Shown: positions 1-6,965 of the stretch, one piece after another | How positions within the stretch are numbered: position 1 is the stretch's first letter | How the letters are laid out: each line of letters begins with the position of its first letter | From: Oscillospiraceae bacterium | Lineage (GTDB): Bacteria; Bacillota; Clostridia; Oscillospirales; Oscillospiraceae | Direction: 5' to 3' | Length of the DNA stretch: 9,911 bases | Assembly: GCA_904501855.1 (NCBI GenBank) | Contig: CAJGCI010000067.1 | Location: 1 to 9,911 of the forward strand | Program-made: the position numbers and the translations under genes | The notes under the pieces: model-generated | What the model saw: the letters and a program-made list of their open reading frames with translations, nothing else | What the model was told of the DNA's origin: nothing | Database searches by the model: none

Positions 1-155
1 AATTCGTCGCAGAGAGCCGGACAGATACCGTCGGTACTGCCATCATCCACGAGAATCACTTCGTAATCGTCGAACTGCTGATTGAGTGTGGATTCGACGC
101 ATTTACGAAGATATTCTGCCACGTTATAAACAGGAATAATAATACTTATCTTCAT
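1..155 (-). CDS. Family 2 glycosyltransferase, N-terminal part (cut by window edge)
   Basis: Only the first 51 codons are present; the gene runs off the left edge of the window. The translation starts MKISIIIPVYNVAEYL, the usual first beta strand and nucleotide-binding loop of GT-A fold family 2 glycosyltransferases. It continues to VILVDDGSTDG (residues 33-43), where the paired Asp residues bind the sugar nucleotide. Such cytoplasmic enzymes add sugars to a lipid-linked or surface polysaccharide. The start codon lies 2 bp after the stop of the upstream polymerase-like gene, and its GAGG ribosome binding site (163-166) sits inside the last codons of that gene, so the genes are almost certainly cotranscribed. 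The family call is firm. The donor sugar and linkage cannot be told from this fragment, which lacks the acceptor-side half. Confidence 0.9.
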   Translation of the reverse strand, partial: MKISIIIPVYNVAEYLRKCVESTLNQQFDDYEVILVDDGSTDGICPALCDE

Positions 156-157
156 GT

Positions 158-1612
158 TTATGCCTCGATCGTATCGTAATTTCGAATCATCGTCAGATAG
201 TAGATCACAGCCAGAACAACAGACAGATAGAATGATGAATTCGGTCGTCTGAGCACACCGGCAGTGTTATAGGCATAGATCAGTGCGATGCAGAACGCCA
301 TTCCGAATGCCGCTGCTTCCCACGTGAAATACTTCTTGAAGTCTTTGATCAGAACTTTCAGGATCAGAAATACAAAGTAGCCTACAAACAGGATAAAGAA
401 CATCAGTCCGAAGTATCCGTACAGGTAAAACACCCCATGGAAGTCATTTTCCACATCGTAGATGTTTCCTGCATAGGTCATACGCGACAGCTCCATGCCA
501 AACATCTTGGACCATACGGAACTCTGTTCTTTCATCAGAAGATCGCAGTAAATGATCTTCTGGTGACGGGTCGCCGTGATCTCCTGAATGGAATACGTAT
601 AGTCATAGGCGTCCAGAACTTCATCAATGCCGAAACGGCGGCACAGGAACTTCGTATTGTAAAACTCATAGATGACCGACAGGATCTGCTTCTTCTCATA
701 ATTACTCATCCGGTTCCACTCTTCTTCCGAGCGTTTTCCGTCCTGCATATTCATCATGACGTTGGCGTCACCCTGCTTGTCGTTCATGGACTGATTGTAC
801 ACCGTCTGATTGCGGTACATGGGCGACTGTTTGATAAAGCCGCAGCAGATTACGAAACAGACTCCGATGATCGCCAGCACCTTCAGGTCCCATTCTTTCC
901 GGACCAGCATGGTAAATGCCACACCGAACAGCGTCACAGCCATGGCCAGGAACGCAAGTCTCGTTCCCAGGAAATACAGCTGAGCGAAAGAAGCCACCAC
1001 CGCAAGGGCGATGAGCCAGTATTTCTTTTTCCGATAGGCAAAGATCGTCATCAGAGGCGCCATCATACTCATTATGGCACTCTGAGCATTACTGGTGTTG
1101 AACCATCCCAGGACACCGATCTCATTATCCACATAGGTATGACCGTAGGTCCCGGTGATCACACTGAGAACGATGGATACCGTAATGATGATAAAGTTGA
1201 TGATCAGTCCCTTTTCAATGGCATCATAGGCCTGATCTCCCAGTCTCATGAAGGAGATGAAGCACATGGCAAACAGCGGCATCTGAATGACACGGACATA
1301 GTTTGCGATATCGTCTATGGGCTGCAGATACTCCTGTTTCATACAGGCAACTACATGTCCAGCCAGAACGAAAAGAGCAGCCAGCGCAAATATGATATAG
1401 GCTTTTTTGCGCTTCGATGCGATGAATCCCACCAGTGCAGTTACTGCCAGGACACCGAAACGGAGAAGAAGCGTGATGCTGTATCCGGACCCGATCTTCT
1501 CCACAAAGAAGGAAAGCATATCCATCAGCGGCTGAAGGATAAAGATCAGGATAATGAACTTGCTGATGTTTCGCTGGATAAAGCCTGCTTCGTTATGAGT
1601 CTGAGTTTTCAT
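158..1612 (-). CDS. O-antigen ligase/polymerase-like polytopic membrane protein (copy A)
   Basis: A 484-residue integral membrane protein with roughly twelve hydrophobic segments: nine in residues 17-260, a large hydrophilic loop at about 262-396, then three more to the C-terminus. This is the topology of the WaaL/Wzy group (O-antigen ligase-like membrane proteins), which move or polymerise lipid-linked glycans on the outer face of the membrane. Supporting motifs are GTRLAF (216-221), where a conserved Arg is expected, and YDVENDFHG (385-393) just before a late membrane segment, in the place of the conserved His of the family. The start is preceded by a strong AAGGAGG (1623-1629), and its ATG overlaps the TGA of the upstream gene as ATGA, suggesting translational coupling. 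It is a clear paralogue of that neighbour. Whether it polymerises repeat units or ligates finished chains cannot be decided from sequence. Confidence 0.8.
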   Translation of the reverse strand: MKTQTHNEAGFIQRNISKFIILIFILQPLMDMLSFFVEKIGSGYSITLLLRFGVLAVTALVGFIASKRKKAYIIFALAALFVLAGHVVACMKQEYLQPIDDIANYVRVIQMPLFAMCFISFMRLGDQAYDAIEKGLIINFIIITVSIVLSVITGTYGHTYVDNEIGVLGWFNTSNAQSAIMSMMAPLMTIFAYRKKKYWLIALAVVASFAQLYFLGTRLAFLAMAVTLFGVAFTMLVRKEWDLKVLAIIGVCFVICCGFIKQSPMYRNQTVYNQSMNDKQGDANVMMNMQDGKRSEEEWNRMSNYEKKQILSVIYEFYNTKFLCRRFGIDEVLDAYDYTYSIQEITATRHQKIIYCDLLMKEQSSVWSKMFGMELSRMTYAGNIYDVENDFHGVFYLYGYFGLMFFILFVGYFVFLILKVLIKDFKKYFTWEAAAFGMAFCIALIYAYNTAGVLRRPNSSFYLSVVLAVIYYLTMIRNYDTIEA

Positions 1613-3048
1613 GAAACATCAGCCTCCTTTTTCAGATTGATCAGATAGTATGCCATCGCCAGTACCATGGAAACATAGAACGAGGCATTGGGTCTGCGGA
1701 GGACTCCCGCAGTGAAATAGGAATGAACGAGGAGCAGGATCAGCGCAATGCCAGCCGCTCCGGCTCTCATGGTAAACACATTTCGGAAATCCCGAAGCAG
1801 TGCGGCGAGTATCATCATAAGGAAATATCCGATGAACAGCGCCATCAGGATCAGTCCGGTCCATCCGAACAGATAATAGATACCATGCCAGTCGTTTTCC
1901 ACATCGTAGATATAATCATCGTATGTCAGACTGTCCAGCGGCAGACCGAACAGATGGACGCCGGTGCCGCAGTCTTCCATCAGATTTTCGTTATACTCCA
2001 GCTTCATCCTTCGCCAGTCGATCAGTTCCGAAGCTTTCTCCGAATAACCGTATTCTTCTGCGATCCGTTCAAAGCCGAACCGGGAGACCAGACCTCCGAG
2101 GTATTTTTCATACGCAGGCAGAAGATACTGATGACCGTCATCTCCATAGAGTTCCTTACCCTGTACAAGGAGCTTGTCAATATCCTCCTGTTCTTCCGCA
2201 AGGATCTCCTGATGGCGGCTCTGATTGACATAGAACGGTGCAAATTTAAATCCGGCTCCGCAGACAAGGACGCACAGGATCATGACGACAGCCATGGTCT
2301 TCTTAATTCCCTCTTCCCGGGTCAGAAGGACCGTAACGATAAGGCCGAATCCGATGACGAACACGCCGAGATACGTCAGTCTCGTTCCAAACAGATACAG
2401 TGCCGCAAAAGAAAGAAAGGACAGCACGATGAGCATCCACACGCTCTTTTTCCGGAACGCAAAACTCAGCACCACCGGAACCACCGAACACAGAATGGCG
2501 CTCTGGGAATTGGCAAAGTAAAACCAGCCCAGGACTCCCAGCGATTTGTTGGGATAGGTATGGGGATCGGTGCCGGTAACGGTACTGATCACTTCCACCA
2601 GAAGAATGATGATGAAGTTGATCAGGAAAGCCTTTTCCAAAACATCGTACAGTTCTTCCCGGTCCTCTGCCTGCCGAAATGCGGTGATCATTGCCATCGC
2701 AAAAAACGGAAGCTGCAGGACCCGGAAATAATTGGCGATGTCCGAGAAGATCCAGGAAAGATTATATGCCTGGCCGAAGGAATGCGAGCATGTTATGACA
2801 TGTCCCGCGATGAGCACTACGCTGCATAAGGTCATGGCCCCATAGACTCTCTTATGATCGGAGATGGTCCAGGCGCACGCGATCACCATGATCAGTAAAA
2901 TAAACCGTAACGCAAGAGTGACGGTATTGTCCGCTCTCCAGATATCCATCCAGTAGGAAATCACATCCAGACAAGGTTGGATTATACATAAGAACAATAC
3001 CGCCGAATACAGCCAGGATCTATTTTGTTGGGCGTTATTAACAGGCAT
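1609..3048 (-). CDS. O-antigen ligase/polymerase-like polytopic membrane protein (copy B)
   Basis: First gene of the polysaccharide operon, encoding 479 residues from the ATG at 3048. A TTG at 3072 in the same frame would add eight residues, but no ribosome binding site precedes it. The purine-rich AAGGGGA (3063-3069) lies 14 nt before the ATG, a long but possible spacing, so the start is uncertain. Topology matches copy A: many N-terminal membrane helices, a long extracytoplasmic loop (about 265-380), then three helices. Shared motifs are HxYxxxxxGVLGWF near 163, GTRLTY (221-226), YDVENDWHG (381-389) and TAGVLRRPN near 446. The last 95 alignable residues are about half identical to copy A without gaps, whereas the loop differs strongly. 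It is probably a polymerase or ligase of a surface glycan; the pair looks like an old tandem duplication. Confidence 0.78.
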   Translation of the reverse strand: MPVNNAQQNRSWLYSAVLFLCIIQPCLDVISYWMDIWRADNTVTLALRFILLIMVIACAWTISDHKRVYGAMTLCSVVLIAGHVITCSHSFGQAYNLSWIFSDIANYFRVLQLPFFAMAMITAFRQAEDREELYDVLEKAFLINFIIILLVEVISTVTGTDPHTYPNKSLGVLGWFYFANSQSAILCSVVPVVLSFAFRKKSVWMLIVLSFLSFAALYLFGTRLTYLGVFVIGFGLIVTVLLTREEGIKKTMAVVMILCVLVCGAGFKFAPFYVNQSRHQEILAEEQEDIDKLLVQGKELYGDDGHQYLLPAYEKYLGGLVSRFGFERIAEEYGYSEKASELIDWRRMKLEYNENLMEDCGTGVHLFGLPLDSLTYDDYIYDVENDWHGIYYLFGWTGLILMALFIGYFLMMILAALLRDFRNVFTMRAGAAGIALILLLVHSYFTAGVLRRPNASFYVSMVLAMAYYLINLKKEADVS

Positions 3049-3096
3049 AAAATTACCATAAATCCCCTTCAAACATAGTTATAATAAATTTATCAC

Positions 3097-3124
3097 ATTA
3101 TATAGTTATAATCAATGAGGTAAA
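3097..3124 (-). promoter_or_regulatory. Predicted promoter of the polysaccharide operon
   Basis: On the minus strand a perfect -10 box TATAAT (3097-3102) is preceded by TTTACC (3119-3124, four matches to TTGACA) with a 16-bp spacer. The surrounding 60 bp is much richer in A and T than the genes. Transcription would start near 3090, about 42 nt before the ATG of copy B. It lies just after the serA terminator, so the polysaccharide genes probably form their own transcription unit. The -35 box is weak. Confidence 0.55.
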
Positions 3125-3144
3125 CATAAAATCCGGCATTTACC

Positions 3145-3195
3145 GAAAGAAAAATCACACAGAATCCTGTAAAAACAGGCGTTTCTGTGTGATTT
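3145..3195 (-). terminator. Rho-independent terminator of serA, with a two-tier stem
   Basis: A perfect 13-bp inverted repeat (3152-3164 with 3183-3195, arm AAATCACACAGAA) encloses a second 5-bp stem (3166-3170 with 3175-3179, CCTGT/ACAGG) with an AAAA loop. Read on the minus strand it begins 15 nt after the serA stop codon and runs into a T-rich stretch (complement of 3145-3154), as expected of an intrinsic terminator. Confidence 0.85.
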
Positions 3196-3209
3196 CACAT
3201 CAGTATTGA

Positions 3210-4379
3210 TCAGTGAGTGAGAACCCGCACGCGCAGCACTTCCTCCATGGCCTGAATCCGGGTGGTCACATTGTCCGGAATCGTATCGCTGAGATCGATA
3301 ATGGTATAGGCGTATTCTCCTCTGGATTTGTTGATCATGTGCTCCACATTGATGTTGGTCTCACCGACCTTCTGCAGGAAACTGGTCAGCATGTTCGGAA
3401 CATTCCTGTGGATCACACAGAGCCGGCAGTTGCCGAGACGGTCCAGACGGGCGGTGGGAAAATTGACGGAGTTGCGGATGTTGCCGTTCTCGATGTAATC
3501 ATAGAGCTCTTCCGCTGCCATCAGCGCACATTTCTCCTCGCTTTCCGGCGTGCACGCGCCAAGATGAGGAAGGCAGATGACATTGGGCTGATTGATCAGT
3601 TTTTCCGTCGGGAAATCCGTCACATAACGTGCCACTTTCCCCTCTTTGATCGCTTTCAGCATATCATCATCGTTCACGACTTCAGCACGGGATTCGTTGG
3701 TGATCCGCACCCCGTCCTTCATTTTCTTGAATACCTTGCGGTTGAACATGTCCTTGGTGTCATCCGTATAAGGGACATTGATGCTGATATAATCGCAGTA
3801 TGGAAGAAGCTCACTCAGTTCATCCGCGTGAATGATGTCCTGATCCAGTCTCCATGCGGCATCCACGGAAAGATAAGGATCGTATCCGTAGACTTTCATC
3901 CCCAGAGCCAGGCCCATATTGGCAACGAGAGCGCCGGTGGCCCCCAGTCCGATCACGCCCAGTGTTTTACCCATCAGTTCGGGACCTGCAAAAGAAGACT
4001 TTCCCTTCTCCACCAGAGCCGGGATCTCATCTCCCATATCGGAAATGGATTTCACCCATTCAATACTGCCCAGAACATCGCGGGAGGCCAGGATCAGCTC
4101 ACACATCTCCAGCTCCTTCACTGCTTCTGCATTGGCTCCGGGACTGTTGAAGACCACGACCCCTTCCTTCGTGCATCTTTCCACGGGAATGTTATTGTAT
4201 CCCGCACCGGCTCGGGCAATTGCAAGCAGGTTGTCATTGGGTTCAAAATCCAGAATATTGGCGGAACGAATGATGATTCCATCCGGATTTTCAATCTCCG
4301 CGGAGACCGTGTATCCTCTTTCCTTCAGAATATCCGTTCCCACTTCGGAAATGTTATTGATCGTTTTAATCTTTGCCAT
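3210..4379 (-). CDS. serA: D-3-phosphoglycerate dehydrogenase (clostridial type, with ACT domain)
   Basis: Oxidises 3-phosphoglycerate with NAD to 3-phosphohydroxypyruvate, the first step of serine synthesis, in the cytoplasm. The 389-residue protein has the 2-hydroxyacid dehydrogenase layout: a split substrate domain (RSAN at 38-41, RAGAGYNNI at 56-64), the NAD-binding motif GLGATG (144-149) followed by an Asp in YGYDP (167) that favours NAD over NADP, the active-site Arg in NESRAEVVN (R231), a likely catalytic Glu (E259) and the active-site His in PHLGA (H272). A C-terminal ACT domain (about 318-389) suggests feedback control by serine. The ATG at 4379 is chosen because GGGGA lies 8 nt before it and residue 2 onward matches the family; an upstream in-frame extension is unlikely. 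It has its own promoter and terminator, so is probably monocistronic. Another 2-hydroxyacid substrate is possible but less likely. Confidence 0.88.
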   Translation of the reverse strand: MAKIKTINNISEVGTDILKERGYTVSAEIENPDGIIIRSANILDFEPNDNLLAIARAGAGYNNIPVERCTKEGVVVFNSPGANAEAVKELEMCELILASRDVLGSIEWVKSISDMGDEIPALVEKGKSSFAGPELMGKTLGVIGLGATGALVANMGLALGMKVYGYDPYLSVDAAWRLDQDIIHADELSELLPYCDYISINVPYTDDTKDMFNRKVFKKMKDGVRITNESRAEVVNDDDMLKAIKEGKVARYVTDFPTEKLINQPNVICLPHLGACTPESEEKCALMAAEELYDYIENGNIRNSVNFPTARLDRLGNCRLCVIHRNVPNMLTSFLQKVGETNINVEHMINKSRGEYAYTIIDLSDTIPDNVTTRIQAMEEVLRVRVLTH

Positions 4380-4394
4380 AGAATATATCCCCAT

Positions 4395-4434
4395 AAATAA
4401 AATCCACCGCAAACCCGTTAATGATCTGCGGTGG
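4395..4434 (-). terminator. Hairpin with U-rich tail between mtaB and serA
   Basis: An 8-bp GC-rich perfect stem (4404-4411 with 4427-4434, CCACCGCA/TGCGGTGG) with a 15-nt loop is followed on the minus strand by ATTTTATTT (4395-4403). Its form is that of an intrinsic terminator for mtaB, whose stop codon lies 29 bp upstream. It also sits between the predicted serA promoter and the serA start codon, so it may form at the very 5' end of the serA mRNA. Confidence 0.65.
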
Positions 4435-4438
4435 TAAT

Positions 4439-4467
4439 AGTATAACTCTATCGATTTACCTCGTCAA
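4439..4467 (-). promoter_or_regulatory. Predicted serA promoter, overlapping the mtaB stop codon
   Basis: TTGACG (4462-4467, five of six consensus bases), a 17-bp spacer and TATACT (4439-4444, five of six) form a good sigma-A-type promoter on the minus strand. The TGA inside the -35 box is the mtaB stop codon (4464-4466). Expected initiation at about 4431-4434 would put the serA leader start right at the 5' arm of the following hairpin, giving a leader of about 55 nt. Confidence 0.7.
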
Positions 4468-5747
4468 AGCATAACTCCAACAAGGTTTTCACCCTTAACT
4501 TCCTTAATTTTGACGTTTCTTACGAATCCTCTCAGATTTTCGCCCTCTACGAGCACATTCAAGTAGGTATCACTGTGTCCCTGCCAGATTTTGCCATCGG
4601 TGGTCTCAAACAGGACCGGCAGCGTTTCTCCGATGCAGCCTTGCAGAAAGTCTCTTCGTGTTCCGTCCGTAACTTCCTTTGCAAGATGGGCACGTCTCTT
4701 CTTCTCCCCATTGGTGATCTGATGATCCATGGTATCCGCAACAGTTCCTTTCCGGCGGGAATACGGGAAGATATGCACCTGGGAGAAGGAACATTTCCGC
4801 AGGAAATCCAGCGTTTTCTGGAAATCTTCCTCCGTCTCATCGGGAAAACCGACGATCAGATCGGCAGTCAGACCGCATCCCGGAAAATAATGCCGCAGAA
4901 GTTCTACCACATGATAAAAGGCAGCCGTATCGTATTTGCGGTTCATCGCTTTCAGGGTTCGGTCACAGCCGGACTGCAGAGAAAGATGAAAATGCCGGCA
5001 TATATTGGGATAGGCGGAGATCCGTTTGCAGAATTCTTCCGTAATAACCGTCGGTTCCAGAGATCCGAGGCGCAAACGCATCTCGGGAACACTCTCCGCT
5101 ATGGCCGCGATCAGATCATCCAGTTTAACATCTTCCTTAAGATCATACCCGTAGGACGCGATCTCGATACCGGTAATCACAAGTTCCTTATATCCCTCTT
5201 CTCTCAGTCCTTTTGCCTGAGACACGGCATTTTCCACCGGCAGACTGCGCAGTGCTCCACGTGCAAACGGAATGATGCAGTAGGTACAGAAATTGGTGCA
5301 TCCGTCCTGGACTTTGATCATTGCCCTGGTACGTCCGGAATAGGATCCCGCGGGCAGTTCTTCAAACTCTTCCCTCCCGAAGGGTTCGTCGATATTGCGG
5401 ATAGGCTGCTTTTCCAGATATGCTTTCTCGATATCATCGACAAAACGTAGCCGGTCTCCGCTCCCGTAAAGGACATCTGCGCCCAGTTCCTCCATCACGT
5501 CGGGAGCCACCTGCGCATAGCATCCGCACACTGCCAGCATGGCACCGGGATTCTTCTCCTGCATGGCACGGATCGTCTGGCGGCATTTCCGGCCGCTCTC
5601 CGCCGTGACCGCGCAGGTATTCACGATGATCACATCTGCCCCGGAATCCTCCACCGCACTGTGACCGCGCAGTTTCAGGATCTCTTCCATGGCCTGTGTC
5701 TCGTACTGGTTGACCTTGCAACCAAGGGTGGATATAATGTATTTCAT
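4464..5747 (-). CDS. mtaB: tRNA (t6A37) methylthiotransferase, radical SAM
   Basis: Inserts a methylthio group at C2 of N6-threonylcarbamoyladenosine at position 37 of ANN-decoding tRNAs, giving ms2t6A. The 427-residue protein shows the methylthiotransferase order: an N-terminal domain with auxiliary [4Fe-4S] ligands Cys10 (TLGCKVNQYET), Cys45 (VNTCAVT) and Cys76 (CGCYAQ); a radical SAM domain with CTNFCTYC (Cys150, Cys154, Cys157); and a C-terminal TRAM-like RNA-binding region (about 365-420). TLGCKVNQYE is typical of MtaB, whereas MiaB usually has a TFGCQMN form; RimO is excluded because the substrate here is inferred to be tRNA. The ATG at 5747 is preceded by AGGAG at 7-nt spacing; an upstream extension of nine residues lacks such support. 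It is divergent from a cysteine desulfurase 28 bp away. Its own promoter was not clear. Confidence 0.9.
   Translation of the reverse strand: MKYIISTLGCKVNQYETQAMEEILKLRGHSAVEDSGADVIIVNTCAVTAESGRKCRQTIRAMQEKNPGAMLAVCGCYAQVAPDVMEELGADVLYGSGDRLRFVDDIEKAYLEKQPIRNIDEPFGREEFEELPAGSYSGRTRAMIKVQDGCTNFCTYCIIPFARGALRSLPVENAVSQAKGLREEGYKELVITGIEIASYGYDLKEDVKLDDLIAAIAESVPEMRLRLGSLEPTVITEEFCKRISAYPNICRHFHLSLQSGCDRTLKAMNRKYDTAAFYHVVELLRHYFPGCGLTADLIVGFPDETEEDFQKTLDFLRKCSFSQVHIFPYSRRKGTVADTMDHQITNGEKKRRAHLAKEVTDGTRRDFLQGCIGETLPVLFETTDGKIWQGHSDTYLNVLVEGENLRGFVRNVKIKEVKGENLVGVML
5710..5738 (+). promoter_or_regulatory. Predicted cysteine desulfurase promoter inside mtaB
   Basis: TTGACC (5710-5715, five of six), a 17-bp spacer and a perfect TATAAT (5733-5738) lie on the plus strand. 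They fall entirely within the first codons of mtaB on the other strand: the -10 box complements Ile4-Ile5 and the -35 box Lys11-Asn13. Initiation near 5745 would leave a leader of about 31 nt before the desulfurase ATG. Confidence 0.75.
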
Positions 5748-5775
5748 TCGAAATCTCCTGTAAGGAATGATCAAA

Positions 5776-6909
5776 ATGTACGATATCTATCTGGATAATG
5801 CATCCACGACACCAGTCTGTGAGGAATGCGCCGAGATCGCCTATTCCGTCATGAAGGATCATTACGGAAATCCAAGCTCTACCCATACACTGGGGCGCGA
5901 CGCCGCTTCCATACTGAAAAATGCCCGCGGACAGGTATCGGCTGCCCTATGTAGCAAGCCGCAGGAAGTCTATTTCACCTCATGCGGATCGGAGAGCGAC
6001 AACTGGGCCATCATCCGCGGTGCCAGACTTCGCAGCCACGAAGGAAGGCACATCATCAGCTCTCAGATTGAACATGATGCCGTCCGGAAATCTCTGGATT
6101 ATCTGGAATCCGAAGGATATGAGATCACCCGTCTGAAACCGGATCAAACCGGCAGCATCCATATTCAGGACGTACTGGAACAGGTCCGCTCTGATACTAT
6201 ACTCGTTTCCTTGATGATGGTCAATAATGAGACCGGAGCCATAACGGATATCGATTCCATTGCCCGTCAGGTTCACGCGGTCAATCCCCGGATCCTCGTT
6301 CATACCGATGCGGTACAGGCATTTATGAAGATCCCCTTCTCCGCCAAAAAGATGGATGTGGACATGATCTCCATCAGCGGGCACAAGATCCATGCGCCGA
6401 AAGGGATCGGTGCTCTGTATATCCGCAGCGGCATCAAGCTTCCCTCTTATATTCTGGGCGGCGGTCAGGAAAACGGTATGCGCGCCGGAACTGAAGCACT
6501 CCCCCAGATTGCCGCCTTCGGACTGGCCTGCGAGATCGCAAAGAAAGGATTCAAGGCCTATACTGCTGCGATCCGTGAACGCAAGGACACTGTCTCAAGA
6601 CTTCTGGCCGAGGAAGTGCCGGAAGCGGTGATCCTCTCCGGTGATGCCCCCCATATTCTCAGCATCTCCCTTCCCGGCTGGCGGAGCGAAGTGCTGATGA
6701 ACTTCATGGAAGCACAGGGTGTGTATGTGTCCCGGAGTTCCGCCTGCAAGAAAGGCGCCCGCAGCCATGTGCTGGAAGCCATCGGACTGGAGCCGGAGGT
6801 TATCGATGGTGCGATCCGGGTCAGTTTCTCCCGATATAACACACCGGAGGACTGTGAAGGTTTCATCTCCTGTCTGAAGCAGGCGCGGGATCAGCTTTCC
6901 CATCGCTGA
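5776..6909 (+). CDS. Cysteine desulfurase (NifS/IscS family, class V aminotransferase fold)
   Basis: A PLP enzyme that takes sulfur from cysteine as an enzyme-bound persulfide, leaving alanine, for Fe-S clusters or thiolated tRNA. The 377-residue protein contains YLDNASTTP (5-13), GNPSSTH (31-37), the cofactor-stacking His in QIEHDAV (H100), NNETG (150-154), the PLP pyridine-nitrogen Asp in HTDAVQ (D178), the Schiff-base Lys in SGHKIHAPKG (K204) and the persulfide Cys in SRSSACKKG (C324). All key residues are present. The ATG at 5776 has AAGGA at 9-nt spacing; the upstream in-frame ATG at 5767 overlaps that site. Downstream is a strong terminator, so it is probably monocistronic. In clostridia similar enzymes are often next to thiI; here no thiI, iscU or nifU partner is seen. 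The precise subtype, and so the symbol, is left open. Confidence 0.9.
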   Translation: MYDIYLDNASTTPVCEECAEIAYSVMKDHYGNPSSTHTLGRDAASILKNARGQVSAALCSKPQEVYFTSCGSESDNWAIIRGARLRSHEGRHIISSQIEHDAVRKSLDYLESEGYEITRLKPDQTGSIHIQDVLEQVRSDTILVSLMMVNNETGAITDIDSIARQVHAVNPRILVHTDAVQAFMKIPFSAKKMDVDMISISGHKIHAPKGIGALYIRSGIKLPSYILGGGQENGMRAGTEALPQIAAFGLACEIAKKGFKAYTAAIRERKDTVSRLLAEEVPEAVILSGDAPHILSISLPGWRSEVLMNFMEAQGVYVSRSSACKKGARSHVLEAIGLEPEVIDGAIRVSFSRYNTPEDCEGFISCLKQARDQLSHR

Positions 6910-6915
6910 AAAATA

Positions 6916-6953
6916 AAAACGCAGATCTGTTTTAAATTACAGATCTGCGTTTT
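6916..6953. terminator. Bidirectional intrinsic terminator
   Basis: A perfect 15-bp inverted repeat (6916-6930 with 6939-6953, arm AAAACGCAGATCTGT) with an 8-nt loop lies between the convergent desulfurase and PerM-family genes. The A-rich left and T-rich right ends give a U-tract in either direction, so one element can serve both genes; it ends 12 bp from the PerM gene stop codon. Confidence 0.9.
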
Positions 6954-6965
6954 CTTGTTATGCCG

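Noticed and set aside
437..1648. Long plus-strand open frame (403 codons) opposite polymerase copy A
   Set aside because: Its translation is rich in His, Asp, Gln and Arg with no recognisable domain. It mirrors a clear membrane-protein gene on the other strand, and no ribosome binding site supports it. It is explained by codon bias of the real gene.
1723..2829. Long plus-strand open frame (368 codons) opposite polymerase copy B
   Set aside because: It has the same low-complexity charged composition as the frame opposite copy A and no domain; the minus-strand paralogue accounts for the sequence.
3049..3072. TTG start at 3072 for polymerase copy B
   Set aside because: No ribosome binding site lies before it, whereas an ATG eight codons later has AAGGGGA upstream, although at long spacing. 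The TTG start remains possible.
3213..4400. Plus-strand open frame of 395 codons exactly opposite serA
   Set aside because: serA has all its catalytic motifs; the antisense frame has no motif, promoter or ribosome binding site. Long antisense frames recur opposite most genes here, which points to codon use rather than coding.
4395..4434. Riboswitch or T-box controlling serA
   Set aside because: The leader is only about 55 nt, too short for a T-box or known serine or glycine aptamers. Only a simple hairpin is seen.
4575..5450. Plus-strand open frame of 291 codons opposite mtaB
   Set aside because: It is a shadow of the radical SAM gene, with no motif or start signal.
5748..5900. A promoter for mtaB within the desulfurase coding start
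   Set aside because: The best match (CTCACA-17-CATTAT on the minus strand) has only four of six bases in each box, too weak to report as a feature.
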